Source: Nissolia schottii
Taxonomy: Eukaryota; Streptophyta; Magnoliopsida; Fabales; Fabaceae
Length of the DNA: 64,000 bases
Direction: 5' to 3'
Assembly: GCA_003254905.1 (NCBI GenBank)
Contig: QANU01068867.1
Location: forward strand, 328,262 to 392,261
The notes below the pieces were generated by a model, which did not search any database, was not told where the DNA came from, and saw only the letters and a program-made list of their open reading frames with translations. The position numbers and the translations under genes were made by a program. This document shows positions 1 to 11,376 of the stretch, piece by piece; the first letter of the stretch is position 1, and each line of letters starts with the position of its first letter.

Positions 1-944
1 TTTTTCCTATGATTTATCTCATTTGGAAAATTCTCCGTATGCGAAAACACAAAATATATACTTGTCCTTGCGGGGCCATTACATTGCTTCCTCCTCAATT
101 AAAAAGTAGGTTTTTGGCACATGGTAATGTATGAGTGGTGTACAACGAACTGCACACAACAATCAAACGGTAATACATACATGGTCACCCTACCTCTTAA
201 GATAACATAACTGGATCCGGTAGCAGTCTTCCGTACCTCAGAAATGTAAAATAAATCATCGATAAAACAATTTAGATGTAAAATATATATAATGGTTGCG
301 ATAAAATAATATAATAATATTGGTAGTTTAGTGGTAATAGTGTTTATTTATTTAGTTTGATGTACTAAATTTAACTTTTGAGTCAATAATTGATAATACA
401 ATTCAAGTATATAATAAATATAATTATTGTAACATTATATCACAATAATGTTAGTAGCTTAGTGAAAAAGCTGCATACTTTTCACTGATCGAAATGAAAA
501 TTGAGAGAGACTAAATTGGGGTTGATATATATATATAGAGAGAGAGAGAGACAGTAACCCAGTACAATAAAGATACAACTAAACAGCATATGGACAACTC
601 AGCACAGTCTTCCTTCATTTTCTACAAGAGACGTAACTAAACTGTCCATAATACTTTCTTATATTTTTATTATATTGAGGCTATTAGAATCTCTCTGGGA
701 TCTAGTCCTTCTTAAGGTAGAAAAATATATACCCCTGATTTCCTTAAAGAAATTAGCTACACATACCTTTAAATTGCAATATGAAGACTTGGGTTGAAGC
801 TAGAATTCTTGGAAATACTTGAAAGAGTAAGATTTTAATATCTAGACAAATAGTTTAGAATATTTGGGAATTACAAGAGTGATTGGTTTTCTCAATGATC
901 CCTTTCCTATTAAGAGGATACATATTTATAGACACTTACAACTA
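1..944. other. Intergenic, no gene seen
   Basis: AT-rich sequence without a supportable coding region on either strand. It holds a short (AT)n/(AG)n microsatellite near 525-552. A weak match to a tRNA-type A box (TAGTTTAGTGGTAATAG) lies near 326, which could be a SINE remnant, but no B box or tail was found to support that. Confidence 0.6.
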
Positions 945-2182
945 TGTTGGGGTCGCTTAATTTGGCGACGCGAGAGTTAAAAGGCGACTTAGTGATGAGT
1001 AGCAATTAAGGTACAAAGCGATGAACAAATAAATAATTACATTAGGGATAACAGGAGCAATGCGACCAGTTTAATTCAGTCGCTAGCAGATATGTTAGCG
1101 ACTTGTTTGGTGGGTATAGAACGGTGGAGGTTTTGGTGATAAAAGGATGAGCTTGAGGATTGGCCAAATATTGGCAATGGAGATGGCGATAAGATTCTAG
1201 TGATATGACTTAGCGTGGCAAGATGAGGATGTTAGTCGATAAGAACGAAGCCGTTGACGTAGTAGGAATCGCGACGAATAAACTAGGTAATGGTGAAGAT
1301 ATCAAGTTTCAATATGAAAATATGAGGTGTTGCGACTAAATGGAGTGACAGTTGAGCTAAGATTTTGGTGTGGGACATTATGGTCGCTTTTAAATTATGG
1401 CAAAGAAAGGTCAAATATTTGCCAACAAGTTAAGTCAGCAAAGTGTTTTAGGAGTTGATGATCAGAGTGTTAGCAATTTAATGACTAGTTCAAGAATGGT
1501 GGAATCTTAAAACTCGAATGAATATTCTGGGGGGAACGGTTATCAATCACCAGAAGGGTAGTTATCCTTCTGTGCACATGAACGGTCACCTATCGTGGTA
1601 ATTTCCCACTACTCTGATTTGGCGTGCAGATAGTGGTAACTTCCCACTATTCTAATGTGGCGTACAGATAGTGGAAACTACCCACTATTCAAATGTGTCA
1701 CATAAATTAACACAACTGGCCCGGATTTGGTGGACTGTGGCAAGTTAAGAAAACTGTCACTAGAGGTTGAGGTGACGGTTAAAAGGGGCATAAACTCTAT
1801 AAATAGATAACACTTCGAAGGATGAAAGGTGTTTCATTTTCTGCAAGGATTGACAAAGGCTCAAGTGCCTGACGACATCAAGAGTTCATGGAGATTCAAG
1901 TAATTGCCACCACTCTTTCCTTTTTTCTTAGTTTTTATTCTAGTTTCTTTGCTTTATTTACATTTCTCTGTACTTAGGATTTCTTCAGTTCCATTGCATA
2001 TTGTAATATTGTCACTCAAACGACAATTATTGACAAGTTTCTTAATAAAATTTGTAATCTTTGTTTCCACTTCGTCATTTTCTGCACATAACAAATCACT
2101 CCCTAGTTATTTACCTTGAGCGTCATAATCGCTTATCCCCATTTAAAACAATCTTTGTGGCTTTTGACGACCAATTCCTACA
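945..2182 (+). mobile_element. LTR-type terminal repeat, probably Ty3/gypsy
   Basis: The block starts TGTTGGGGTCGC and plausibly ends CCTACA, giving TG...CA ends. A TATA element (TCTATAAATAG) at about 1796-1806 lies where an LTR promoter would sit. It is followed at about 2208 by a leader of the type TGGCACGCCCAGT, commonly found just inside plant gypsy elements. A GTGG-AA-TT-CCCACTA motif recurs around 1593-1690. No second LTR is visible in the window, so this is an incomplete fossil copy. The exact right end is inferred. Confidence 0.55.
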
Positions 2183-2541
2183 CTTGAAATTTTTCATGTG
2201 AAATAAAATGGCACGCCCAGTAGGACAGGCATTATAGAGCTTTGTGATTTGTTGTGTGTTCATGCAATTGAGAAGTAGTACTATTGTCAGTAATATGTCA
2301 AATAAAGTAAACGAAGAGATAGAGTCTCAAGCGTTTAGAGCAAACGCACAAGCGGTCACAAGTAGGGAATACCTGGAGTTCCCCTCTCGTTACAAGTATA
2401 CGTAGGCAAAGACAATCTCCAAAAGTGGAAAGAGGAAAGGGAGAAAGAAATAGTGACCATAATCGAGATAGGGATGACAATGTCCTACTTTATGATCGTA
2501 CAAGGTATATCAAAGTCAAAGTAGACTGTCACTGACTTACA
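2183..2541 (+). mobile_element. Internal 5' fragment of the preceding LTR retrotransposon
   Basis: This follows the LTR directly and begins with a primer-site-like leader. The stretch from about 2290 reads like the charged, Arg/Lys-rich start of a gag region in plus orientation, but it is short and broken. It stops where a hAT MITE is inserted. No protease, reverse transcriptase or integrase is present. Fossil; family call by context only. Confidence 0.4.
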
Positions 2542-2865
2542 GTTCTATCTAAGGGCTTTCAAACGGGCCAGCCTAGCCCATGTAGGTCCGATCTAGTTAA
2601 CTCGCTAGCCTAAACGGGCTTTTAATATTCACATGCTAATTTTTATATGTTTGGTCCGTCCATTTATGTGGGTAAACAGGTTAGTCTGCGAGTTATGACT
2701 ATGTTAACACAAAACGGGCCAATTTGGCCTGCGGGTTAAATGGACCGAGCCTAAATGGGCTTTTGCTATTCATGAGCCAGATTTTATACGTTTGGTCCGT
2801 CCAGTTAACCAGGCAAACGGGTCAGGCTCACGGGTCAGGTTCATTTTGAAAGCCCTAGTTCTATC
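2542..2865. mobile_element. Non-autonomous hAT element (MITE) with 8-bp target duplication
   Basis: The 308-bp element spans 2550-2857. Its ends are inverted copies of TA(A)GGGCTTTCAAA, the left end carrying one extra A. It is flanked by a perfect 8-bp duplication GTTCTATC (2542-2549 and 2858-2865). Inside are two diverged internal copies of a GGTCCGTCCAGTTAAC-like block with repeated AAACGGGC/GGGTCAGG motifs, typical of hAT subterminal repeats. TIR type and 8-bp duplication together identify the hAT superfamily. It has no coding capacity. Confidence 0.85.
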
Positions 2866-2889
2866 TTAGATACACTTCCATGAAAACAG

Positions 2890-3865
2890 TTTTAAAAACA
2901 TAGCATAACATGATAACATAATCTTTTAACTGATACTGATAGCATAACATGACATAATATACTTATGTGTTTTATCTTGAAAAAATAAAGATAGACTAAG
3001 ATCCCATGCTTAGGGAGGTTCCTAAGTAAGAGAGGTACGTCACAATAGACAACTTAAATATCAAGTCTTATCCTTAGCCAGAACCTTAACAAAAATCTTC
3101 TCCCACCAGAATCTCTCCTTAACCATGATCTTTTAAATGTTTAATCAAACAACATGAATATCACTTAATACTAATCATACTGACGCAACATGACTTTATT
3201 TAATGTAAATAAACATGTGGTTCCATATAGTTCTAAAATAATTTCATGATTTTCTAAAATAGCTTTTGTAAATATCTATTTCATAAATAAAGAATTTCTA
3301 AATAAATAATCATAAGAAAATAACCAATAAAAGAATTCTTAATAACTAACTTCGTAAATACATAAAATAAAATAATAAATTCTACCTCCTAGGATTTTAT
3401 AAAACATACATAAATAAAATAATGTTAAAATAAATAAATAACTTTAAAAATAAATGCATATTCTAAAATAGACCGTGAAGAAAATGACTAACCTGAAAAT
3501 GGTTGACCACTAAGGAGCACTAAGCTGGGAGCTGCTCCTGACACCCTACGTGGAGGCATTGCTTCCCCACGAATGGAAGACGAGAGGGAGAAAAGAAATA
3601 AAAGATAACTGGAGCAAAAAGTCTCACAAAAGTATGACCTTTTAAGCTCTAGAGTGAATTAACAAGTCTAAACACACTCACGAGAAGCCTCTGTACATAG
3701 GGGGAAGAGGAGACCCCCCTTTTATCGCTTTAATCGATGTGGGACTAATTCTCACACTTGTCTCGCGTGAGATGAATCCATGCGAACATCATTTCCCGCG
3801 AGATATACTACGTCTCGTGCAAGACGTCCCTTTTTTTTCTTCTTCTAAGGATTGTCACATATAAT
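2890..3865. repeat. Dispersed repeat shared, inverted, with 21763-22400
   Basis: From about 2985 (ACTAAGATCCCATGCTTAGG) to about 3560 (CCTACGTGGAGGCA) this matches the reverse complement of about 21770-22370. Shared landmarks include TTCTACCTCCTAGGATTTTA and AAATAGACCGTGA. In the second copy the block abuts a methionine-tRNA primer site and a long LTR, so it is probably the 5' untranslated internal part of a Tekay-like gypsy element, here without its LTR. The 3560-3865 part, with a GATGTGGGACTAATTCTCACA stretch, has no partner in the window. No gene seen. Confidence 0.6.
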
Positions 3866-3869
3866 AACA

Positions 3870-6800
3870 ACAAGTACAGAAAGGACAAGAAATAATAAAC
3901 AATAATTTATGGACAATAATGGAAGAAATTAAGAAAATAGATGTCAGAAGACAATTGGAAAAGATATGAATAGTATAATACATAGAAGTTAAGGATAAAG
4001 AATCTATTCAATCATTAACCCCAGACCAAAACAATATTTTGGAAATAGTATGCCAAATAGGACATAAGATTTACTAAGCCTATTAGGACAAAATATGGAA
4101 ATAAGAGGAAGAATAAATATGACGGAAGCAGAAAATATAGAAGAAATAGCAAAAAATTATGGGAAAAGAAGAAGATGAGTTAGATAATATTAAACAAGAA
4201 TTATGATATATAACAAAAGATTGGAATGAAAAATGTAAAATAAGTCAAATAAACATGAAAAGCAAAGCTGAGAGTAAATTAACAACAAATAAAAATAAAA
4301 ATGTAGAAGGAGAAGGAATGTTAAAAGTACAAGAAGTAGCTAGTAACCTAGATAAAGAAACAAAAGCAAGCAGAGATGAATTAAGACATAAAAATCCACT
4401 ACGAAATGAAGCACAAAAACATAACACAACATATATACCACCTAAAACAAATAGATATACCCCACCCCTATTAGAACAAATAGAATGTAAGCAACTACCA
4501 AATACAGATATATGGTTAGATAAGGATTGTAGTATAAGTAATGAAAAAAGAATAGAGGAATGGAGTAAAGCTCAATTAATAGCCTTAACGGGAAGAGAAA
4601 TAGACATCCAATCAATATCTATATTAATAGAAGTTAGTTTTGTAGGAATAGTCCAAAATTGGTGGAGAAGTAGAAATGAAGAATTTAGAAAATACGTAAA
4701 AACGACAAATACTCCACATTATACCAGAAAAGAATATTTGTCAATAGTGATAAGGCAGTATGAGCCAGTATTAAGAAACGAATTTGTAGGAAGGAGTGTA
4801 GTAGCAAATGAAAAAACAAACATATGTAGAGCACTAACTAGAATGCATCAAATAGAAATATGCTCATTAAATCCAAGAGACGTTAATGGATACACTTGTG
4901 AATATAAAAAACGTTATTATGAAGCAAGACTAGTAACTTAAGAAGAACAAAGGTTTTATATAGATCTTTATTATAGAAAGCTACCTAGACTAATATCTGA
5001 AACAATCATCCAAGAATACAATGGAGCATTCAAGAACAATATGACATTTATGCCCTATATAGATACTATGGGAAGAAGAGAAGATTATTTAAGAGAATAT
5101 TTGTCTGAAAAATGTAAAGAGATGTTTTGGCTATTCTAGTGTCTACGGTATCATCAGAGTCTGCTTTTAGCACTGGAGGTAGAGTGCTTGATCCTTACCA
5201 TAGTATGTTAGCTCCTGCCACAGTGGAGAGCTTGATTTGCACGTAAAATTGGCTTCGTCAACCTACAAAGATGGGTCAACAAGTAAATGAAAAAGGTATA
5301 ACATAATTGTTTCTTAATTTTTTTTTATACTTTTTTTGTATATTAAATGCTGAATTTGTATCCTTGTATTGTTGTAGAAGTTTCAGAGCTTAAAGGTAGT
5401 GAGATTGATAAAATTTTATTTGCTCATCCATTAGGTAAATGTATTTATGTTTACCATTCTTAAATTTGTACTTTTGAATTTAATATTTTATCTAAACACG
5501 TACTAACAATTATTTGTTCAAGTGCAGTGGATCTACAAACTCAGTCACAAAAGGTCACAGAAGAAAATGTTGAAAGAGAGCTCCTATGTTATGTATTTGT
5601 GTCTTTGTTATGTATTTGTGCTTAAATTAATTGGATAATGTTGTTTTTAAATTTTTTGTCTTTATGGATTATGGATGATGTTTATGTTGTGTACTGGAGG
5701 GATGACCTCCTTATGTTGGCTTAATGTCTTATGGATTATTTGTTTTCTTTATACTTGAAATTGACAATTACACTGATATTACTTTTAAGTTTGAATTGTT
5801 AAAATATAGTTGTTTTAAATTTAAAAAAATAGATTTTTTAATTTAAAAAATAGGTGCCTATTTTTTAAAAAGATAATATCTTTTTTTATTATTAAAAAAT
5901 GGATTTTTTTTATAAAAAATGGATTTAAAAAAAAATAATAAGGTGGGTCACCCGTGACCTGCCTAACCTAACCCAACCCAGGCGAGTGGCAGGTTTGTCG
6001 GGTATCCATCTCAAAAACATGAATTTTACCTGACCCGACCTACCCGCCTTCAGACGGGTCGGGTCTCTAACATGGTCGTGTCTGACCTGACTCGACCCAT
6101 GTTCACCCCTACAAGTATCATCCATAAGAAATTTATAGTAATTTATATTGATGACATTTTAATATTCTTTGATGATATGAAACAACATGAAGAGCATCTA
6201 GAAAAATTTACGGGTTTAGTAGAAGAAAAAGGGTTAAATATATCCCTAGGAAAAGCGGAATTGAGAAAACAAAAAATAGGATTTTTGGACAAAATATATC
6301 ACTTGAAGGGATAAACTCCAGGAACATATAAGTAAGAAAATATTAGAATTCCAAAAAAAAAAAAAAAAGATAAAAAGGAATTACAATCATTCTTAGGATT
6401 AATAAACCAAGTAAGGAATTATATTCCACATTTATCAAAATTAACTTCTAAAATGTCCAAATTAGCAAGAGAAAAAAATAGGTGGAACAAAGAAAGAGAA
6501 GAGATTGTGCACCAAATTTAGCAATTATGCCAAAAACTACCTAGGTTAACCATCCCTAGTATAGAGAAAATAAAATGGATAATTTATACGGATGCATCAG
6601 GAAATTATTGGGGAGCAACATTATATCATGAAAAAGATAATGAAGAAAACAAATACTAGATATGTCAGTGAAAAATTTAATGAAAGTCAAAGTAAATATC
6701 ATTCAAATTGGAAGGAATTTTTAGTAGTAGTAAAAACAGTATAAAAATTTGAATTATTCATTATAAGAACAGATAATACCCAAGTTAAGCATTGACTCGA

Positions 6801-7560
6801 TAAAGGAATTAAGACTAATAAATTAAGTAATAAGATGCTATTGAAATGACAAATTGATTTGGCTTATTATGATTATGAGATTGAATATATCAAAAGACAT
6901 AATAATCTTATTGCTTATTATTTGAGCAGATGGAAACTAGTAATAGTCAATCTAGTAACAGCCAGTATGAAGCTAATTCCCCACAAAAAAATGGCTCCCG
7001 AAATGACTGCAATAGAACAAGTAATTACAAATATATTTTGGAGATGAATATAAACCTTATACAAGGGCAAGTGGTTGCGAGTACAAAACAATACAAACGC
7101 CTCACTAGCCACCATGTATGAGAAAATTGAACAACTATAGAAAAAGTCTAGTCTTGAACGAGACTTCGAAAAAAACAAAGAAAGAGAAGGTACTAGTAAA
7201 CTAACAATAACAGACACCAGTATTACTTTGGTCTAAGACCAAACGACGCAAGCTTTTACAGAAATTGTAAAAAGCCAGGCCTAAGAAAAAAATAAAACTA
7301 AAAGTCCAAAACAAAGCCCAAAACATAAAGAGCATTATGATTATTTCTGATTATCAATCTAAAAGATGAACAGTATGAGCCTGCCGACCGAGACCATAAA
7401 GTATATAGCCCATTATGCAATCAACAAAGCCACTATCCACTCCGGAACATCTCCTGAGATAATAAAAACCCTGTTCAATTATGGGTTGATCCAAAGAATA
7501 TATCCCTCAAATAACATGAATGAAATTTGGTTTAAATGTGGCTGCAAAATCTTTTAATGT
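3870..7560 (+). mobile_element. Endogenous pararetrovirus (Caulimoviridae), broken fossil
   Basis: The order of parts fits a caulimovirid on the plus strand. A coat-protein-like region (about 4255-5120) contains a VQNWWRS motif and Lys/Glu-rich flanks. A reverse transcriptase tail (about 6120-6310) carries YIDDILIF. The LQSFLGLINQVRNY connection follows, then an RNase H region (about 6570-6900) with YTDASG. A further open region to about 7560 is probably also viral. The copy is broken many times, on the order of ten or more, and lacks the part between coat protein and late RT, where a hAT fragment sits. No LTRs are expected for this family and none are seen. The number of breaks suggests an old insertion. 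Genus not assigned. Confidence 0.8.
5122..6111 (+). mobile_element. hAT transposon 3' end nested in the pararetrovirus
   Basis: At 5127-5290 the plus strand encodes the C-terminal hAT dimerisation segment: a VSTVSSESAFSTGG motif, then RVLDPYHSMLAP, then a TVESLICT-NWLR block with an in-frame TAA after ICT. The right terminus at 6111 reads TAGGGGTGAACATGGG on the minus strand and is preceded by GGGTCGGGT-type subterminal repeats (about 5940-6110), typical of plant hAT ends. The left end is missing, so the target duplication cannot be tested; the candidate right-hand copy is CAAGTATC (6112-6119). Only the last transposase exons are present, so it is not autonomous. Confidence 0.8.
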
Positions 7561-8931
7561 CACTGGAGTCATTTGCATTAAAACTGCCCTGATGCGGTGG
7601 TGGAAGACCCTGCTTTTGATGATGGTGCTGCTGTTGTACACGTTGAAGGAGAATTAGTTATAGATGAAGACACCCATTTCCAACTTTGAGGGTCGATTTT
7701 GGTTCCTATTTCAAGGGGGAGAATGAAGATTTTCGGTAACACTAGTAGGAAAATCCATACATTTTCTGTTTTCACCTTCTTTGGTTTGGTGGTGCAGGCA
7801 CCGAAGGAATGGCAACCTCATCATCCATCTTGACAAATCAAGCTGACCTATTAATGGATGAAAAAATATATGATACGTCAAGGATGCATGTCAATTACAC
7901 CCACGCCTGGTATAAAATTAACAATTACACCCACTTCGGTACTGATAAGCTTCTTGAACTAACAGCTCCATCTAAGGCCAAAATAAATGCCATATAAAAT
8001 TGACTCACTTAGTGAGCAGTCAATTTGATTTCATAATTTACAATCAAAGCTATGATTTACCCTTGTCAATATCATCGTCATCAGGATGACGAAAATAGAA
8101 CAATCTTTTAACATCGCCATAAATAGAGCGACATAATGTAGCTTAAATAAAAGCTACATGCATAGTGAGAAATATAACTGTAACCATAGAAAATTAAAAT
8201 TTTATTTAAATTTATATACAACTTACATACAAACTAATCAGTAACAACAATTTCAACCTGTAAAACAAATCTTCATTCTTTAATTGGCGAGAGAAAAGAC
8301 TACAGCATAAATTGGTAACATCTTTCTCTTCCACAAAACAAAACAAAACAATATAAATAAAGTAAAATCAAGAAAGAAAGAGACAGAAATCTTCCTCTCC
8401 CTTCTCTTTTGCCTGTTGATATCTATATCAGGGTCCAGGGAGTGGCCTTTTTTCTTTCTCCTTTTTTTCTCCCAAGTACTTGAAAGGTACTCATAATTAT
8501 CTATATACCCATAGCATAGCCATAAGAGCGCATCTTAAACATTTATCATTTCACCTCGCAGATATAGAAGAAGATTCACACCCAAATTTTTTTTTTATTT
8601 TTACCAAGCAATGTGGAAATTGGAGAAGAAATCAATTTCGTAACCAAGGAGAGTTGACCTTTGTTACCCATTGTTTACCATCATTTGTTCCAAAAACAAT
8701 GGCCCCTGCAACACCAAAACTTAGACGTCAGGATATGTATATTTTTTCAACCAAATTGATCTTTTCAAAGAAGAATGTTATTTTAACATCTTTATTAACT
8801 TGCAAATGAGTGGGGAATCTATGTACATGGTTGAGAATCGGGAGACAACATGATTACTCATCATGTGAGTCACTAGATTTCCTAACCATGCAAGGGAATT
8901 CCCCCACTCATTTGTACCTAATGCCTCGTTT
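7561..8931. other. Intergenic and 3' flank of TDT
   Basis: No gene is supported. A short GC-richer stretch at about 7570-7690 reads as an acidic peptide in one frame but has no recognisable relatives. The last few hundred bases before 8932 are probably the 3' untranslated region of the minus-strand TDT gene. Confidence 0.5.
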
Positions 8932-11376
8932 TCAAAATAAAGAGTTTGCGAAAACAGAGACAGCAGCAGCAGCAGTGTAAGACACACCTAGTGTTGGCAT
9001 GAGAATGGACAGGACAACAATCCCAGCAACCTTAAGTGGCACACCAACTTTGAGCATGTCTTGGATGTCAATGTGGCCAGTGGCAAAGCCAACAACATTT
9101 GATGGTGTGGAAGTAGGAAGCCAGAAGGCAAACTCGGTTGATATTGCTCCAGGGACCATAAGAAGAAGTGGGTGCACATGCATGGTCCTGGCTATGTGAT
9201 ACAGAAGAGGGACAAGTAGTGTGGCAGTGGCATCATTGGAGGTGATGAACTCAGTGATGATGCTGCACACTAGGCTAACAGCAGGAACAATAGCCAAATA
9301 CGGTGCATTCTCCAAGAAATCCAAGGCTCTGGAGAGCACATCTGCTAGGCCGCTAGATTGCACCCCATCTGCTAAGGCAAAACCGGCTCCTAGAAGCAAA
9401 ATCAGGTTCCAAGGTAGCTTCTTGCATTCATTCCAGTCCATCAGCTTCTCCCCCTCTTGCTTCATGTTTGGGATTATGAACAACAACACAGCCACCATAA
9501 CCTATATACATTGTATAAAAGCGCGACTTGTTTAAATAAATTTCAACCAAACATTTTTCAGTTGCACGCTAGTTCAATTTGTATACCATTTAGCATAACT
9601 AGTCTTATTTTGTGGCATGATATCTTAGTTTTTCGAGATGCCAAACCCCTGTTTTTGGTTTAATAGCTTCAAACCCGAAAGGTATACGCAGTACTTACAC
9701 TGACACTTCCATCACCAACAAGGCCATGGAACAAAGATCCCCATCCAGGAATGTCATCTGTGATTCTTCTAGTCATCCATAGTATGATCAGCAACTACAT
9801 TATTCATCATCATATATATACTTTCTCGTTAATGCCTTTGAAAACAAATAAGGTTAGAAACTTGGAATTGAATCTGCTTACCCCAAACACAGACAACACC
9901 ATCTTCTCAGCAAAAGCCATTGGGCCTACAAACACCCATTACAGAGTTCAAACTGCATCAGCTTGTTTTGGAGCAAATTATATTCTTTTAAAGTATTTTT
10001 TTTTTATTTATTATTATTTTTACTATCACATTAAAACTGGAATAAAGAAATATGAAACGTGCTAGATATTGTGTTGTAGGTTAGATGTAGTGGGCGGAAT
10101 AAACCATTCCCACGCGTGTCCATTACCATACTTTCGAACCCAACCCACACGTGATACACCAACTATTACAAGAATGGTTTTAGGAATTGGCACCACAAAA
10201 TAAAGGTCATTAATAATGATCACTCACTCTCTCTCTCTCTCTCCATAATAAAATAGGAAAATGGGGGTCCACTAATTTGGTAAAGGTCACCGTGGAGGGT
10301 GACACATATATAGGCAAAAAAGAAAGAGGACTACTGACCAAGAGCTTCGAGGTCCCTCCTCAAATGGGACTTGTGGAGGTAGGGAGAGAGGGCCCGGGCA
10401 GAGTCATTGGAAACGTAGAGGAAGGAAATGAAGAGCCAGAAGCACAAGAGCATGAGAATGGCGGCGGGGAATCCGAAGAAGAACCAGGTGTTGAAGCTGA
10501 TGGGCTTGGCGCCCGGGACAAGGCTCTTCCACATCCCGATCAGTATGAGGTTCACCCCCGTCCCAGTCAGCGTGCTTATCCCCCCTATCGGCGTGGCGTA
10601 CACCACCGTGAGCACCACCGCCCTGCTGAACTTGTTCACCGCCTCCGGCTGCTCCTGCAGGGGCGGGAACCTCTGCAGGATCCCGGTGGCGACGGGCATC
10701 ATCATGACCGCGGCGGCGACGTTGTGGAGCCACATGCTGACGAAGAATGTGGTGGCGCAGAGGCCTAGTATGAGCATGCGTGGGTTAAGGGGGTCGCCGC
10801 AGAAGAGGAGCGTTACCTGTGGGGGAGAGAGAGAGAGAGAGAGAGTATGGATCATCAATCAGAAGAAGAAGAAGAAGAAGAGATGGAATGAAGGGAGACT
10901 CACACACTCACATTCAAGGCCAGCCTTCTGTGGACGTTGTAGCGTTCCACAGCGAGAGCAAGAATGAAGCTGCCCAAAACAAGGGTGATAACATCGTCCA
11001 TGTAAGAGTGAGCAACGCTGTCAGCTGAGCCTATCCCAAACAGGGGGAAAAGGAACAGCGGGCACATGGACGTCACAGGGAGAGGCACAGCCGCCGTCAC
11101 CCACCAGGAGAACACCCATGCTATCACCGCCAGCATCCTCTGGCTGGTGGCAGGGGCATCCAGCTTCACCAGGAGGCATACCATTAGGGACAGCAGGGGC
11201 CCTAGAATCACATACATGTTCTTCACCGTTAGAACCGACTTCAGGCTCATCCGGTAATTGGCCCCCCGCCCTGATTCTAACTGGGGGTGGTCCTGCTGGA
11301 GCACTGGCAGAAGTGGTGCCTTCAGGCCCCCCTCACCGCCGGAGGAGGAATGAGGAGGAGGAGGGGCTCCGGTCAT
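8932..11376 (-). CDS. Tonoplast dicarboxylate transporter (SLC13/DASS family)
   Basis: Five exons join in frame: 11376-10912, 10816-10339, 9925-9882, 9794-9699 and 9501-8932, giving about 550 aa, close to the 540 aa of Arabidopsis tDT. All introns have GT-AG ends. The family moves malate and other dicarboxylates across the vacuole membrane. Visible features are a short Pro/Ser/Gly-rich cytosolic N terminus, about a dozen hydrophobic segments, the [19 protein letters not shown] segment early in exon 2, [15 protein letters not shown], and the conserved SNDATATLL signature in exon 5, which is the second Asn-motif of the DASS fold. The start is the first ATG of exon 1; the protein ends SVFANSLF. 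Exons 1-2 are notably GC-rich for this AT-rich region. A CT microsatellite lies in the second intron. Assignment by motifs; no gaps or broken frames seen. Confidence 0.92.

Noticed and set aside
8480-8809. 109-codon plus-strand frame next to TDT
   Set aside because: Antisense to the likely TDT 3' region, no family resemblance and poor codon texture.
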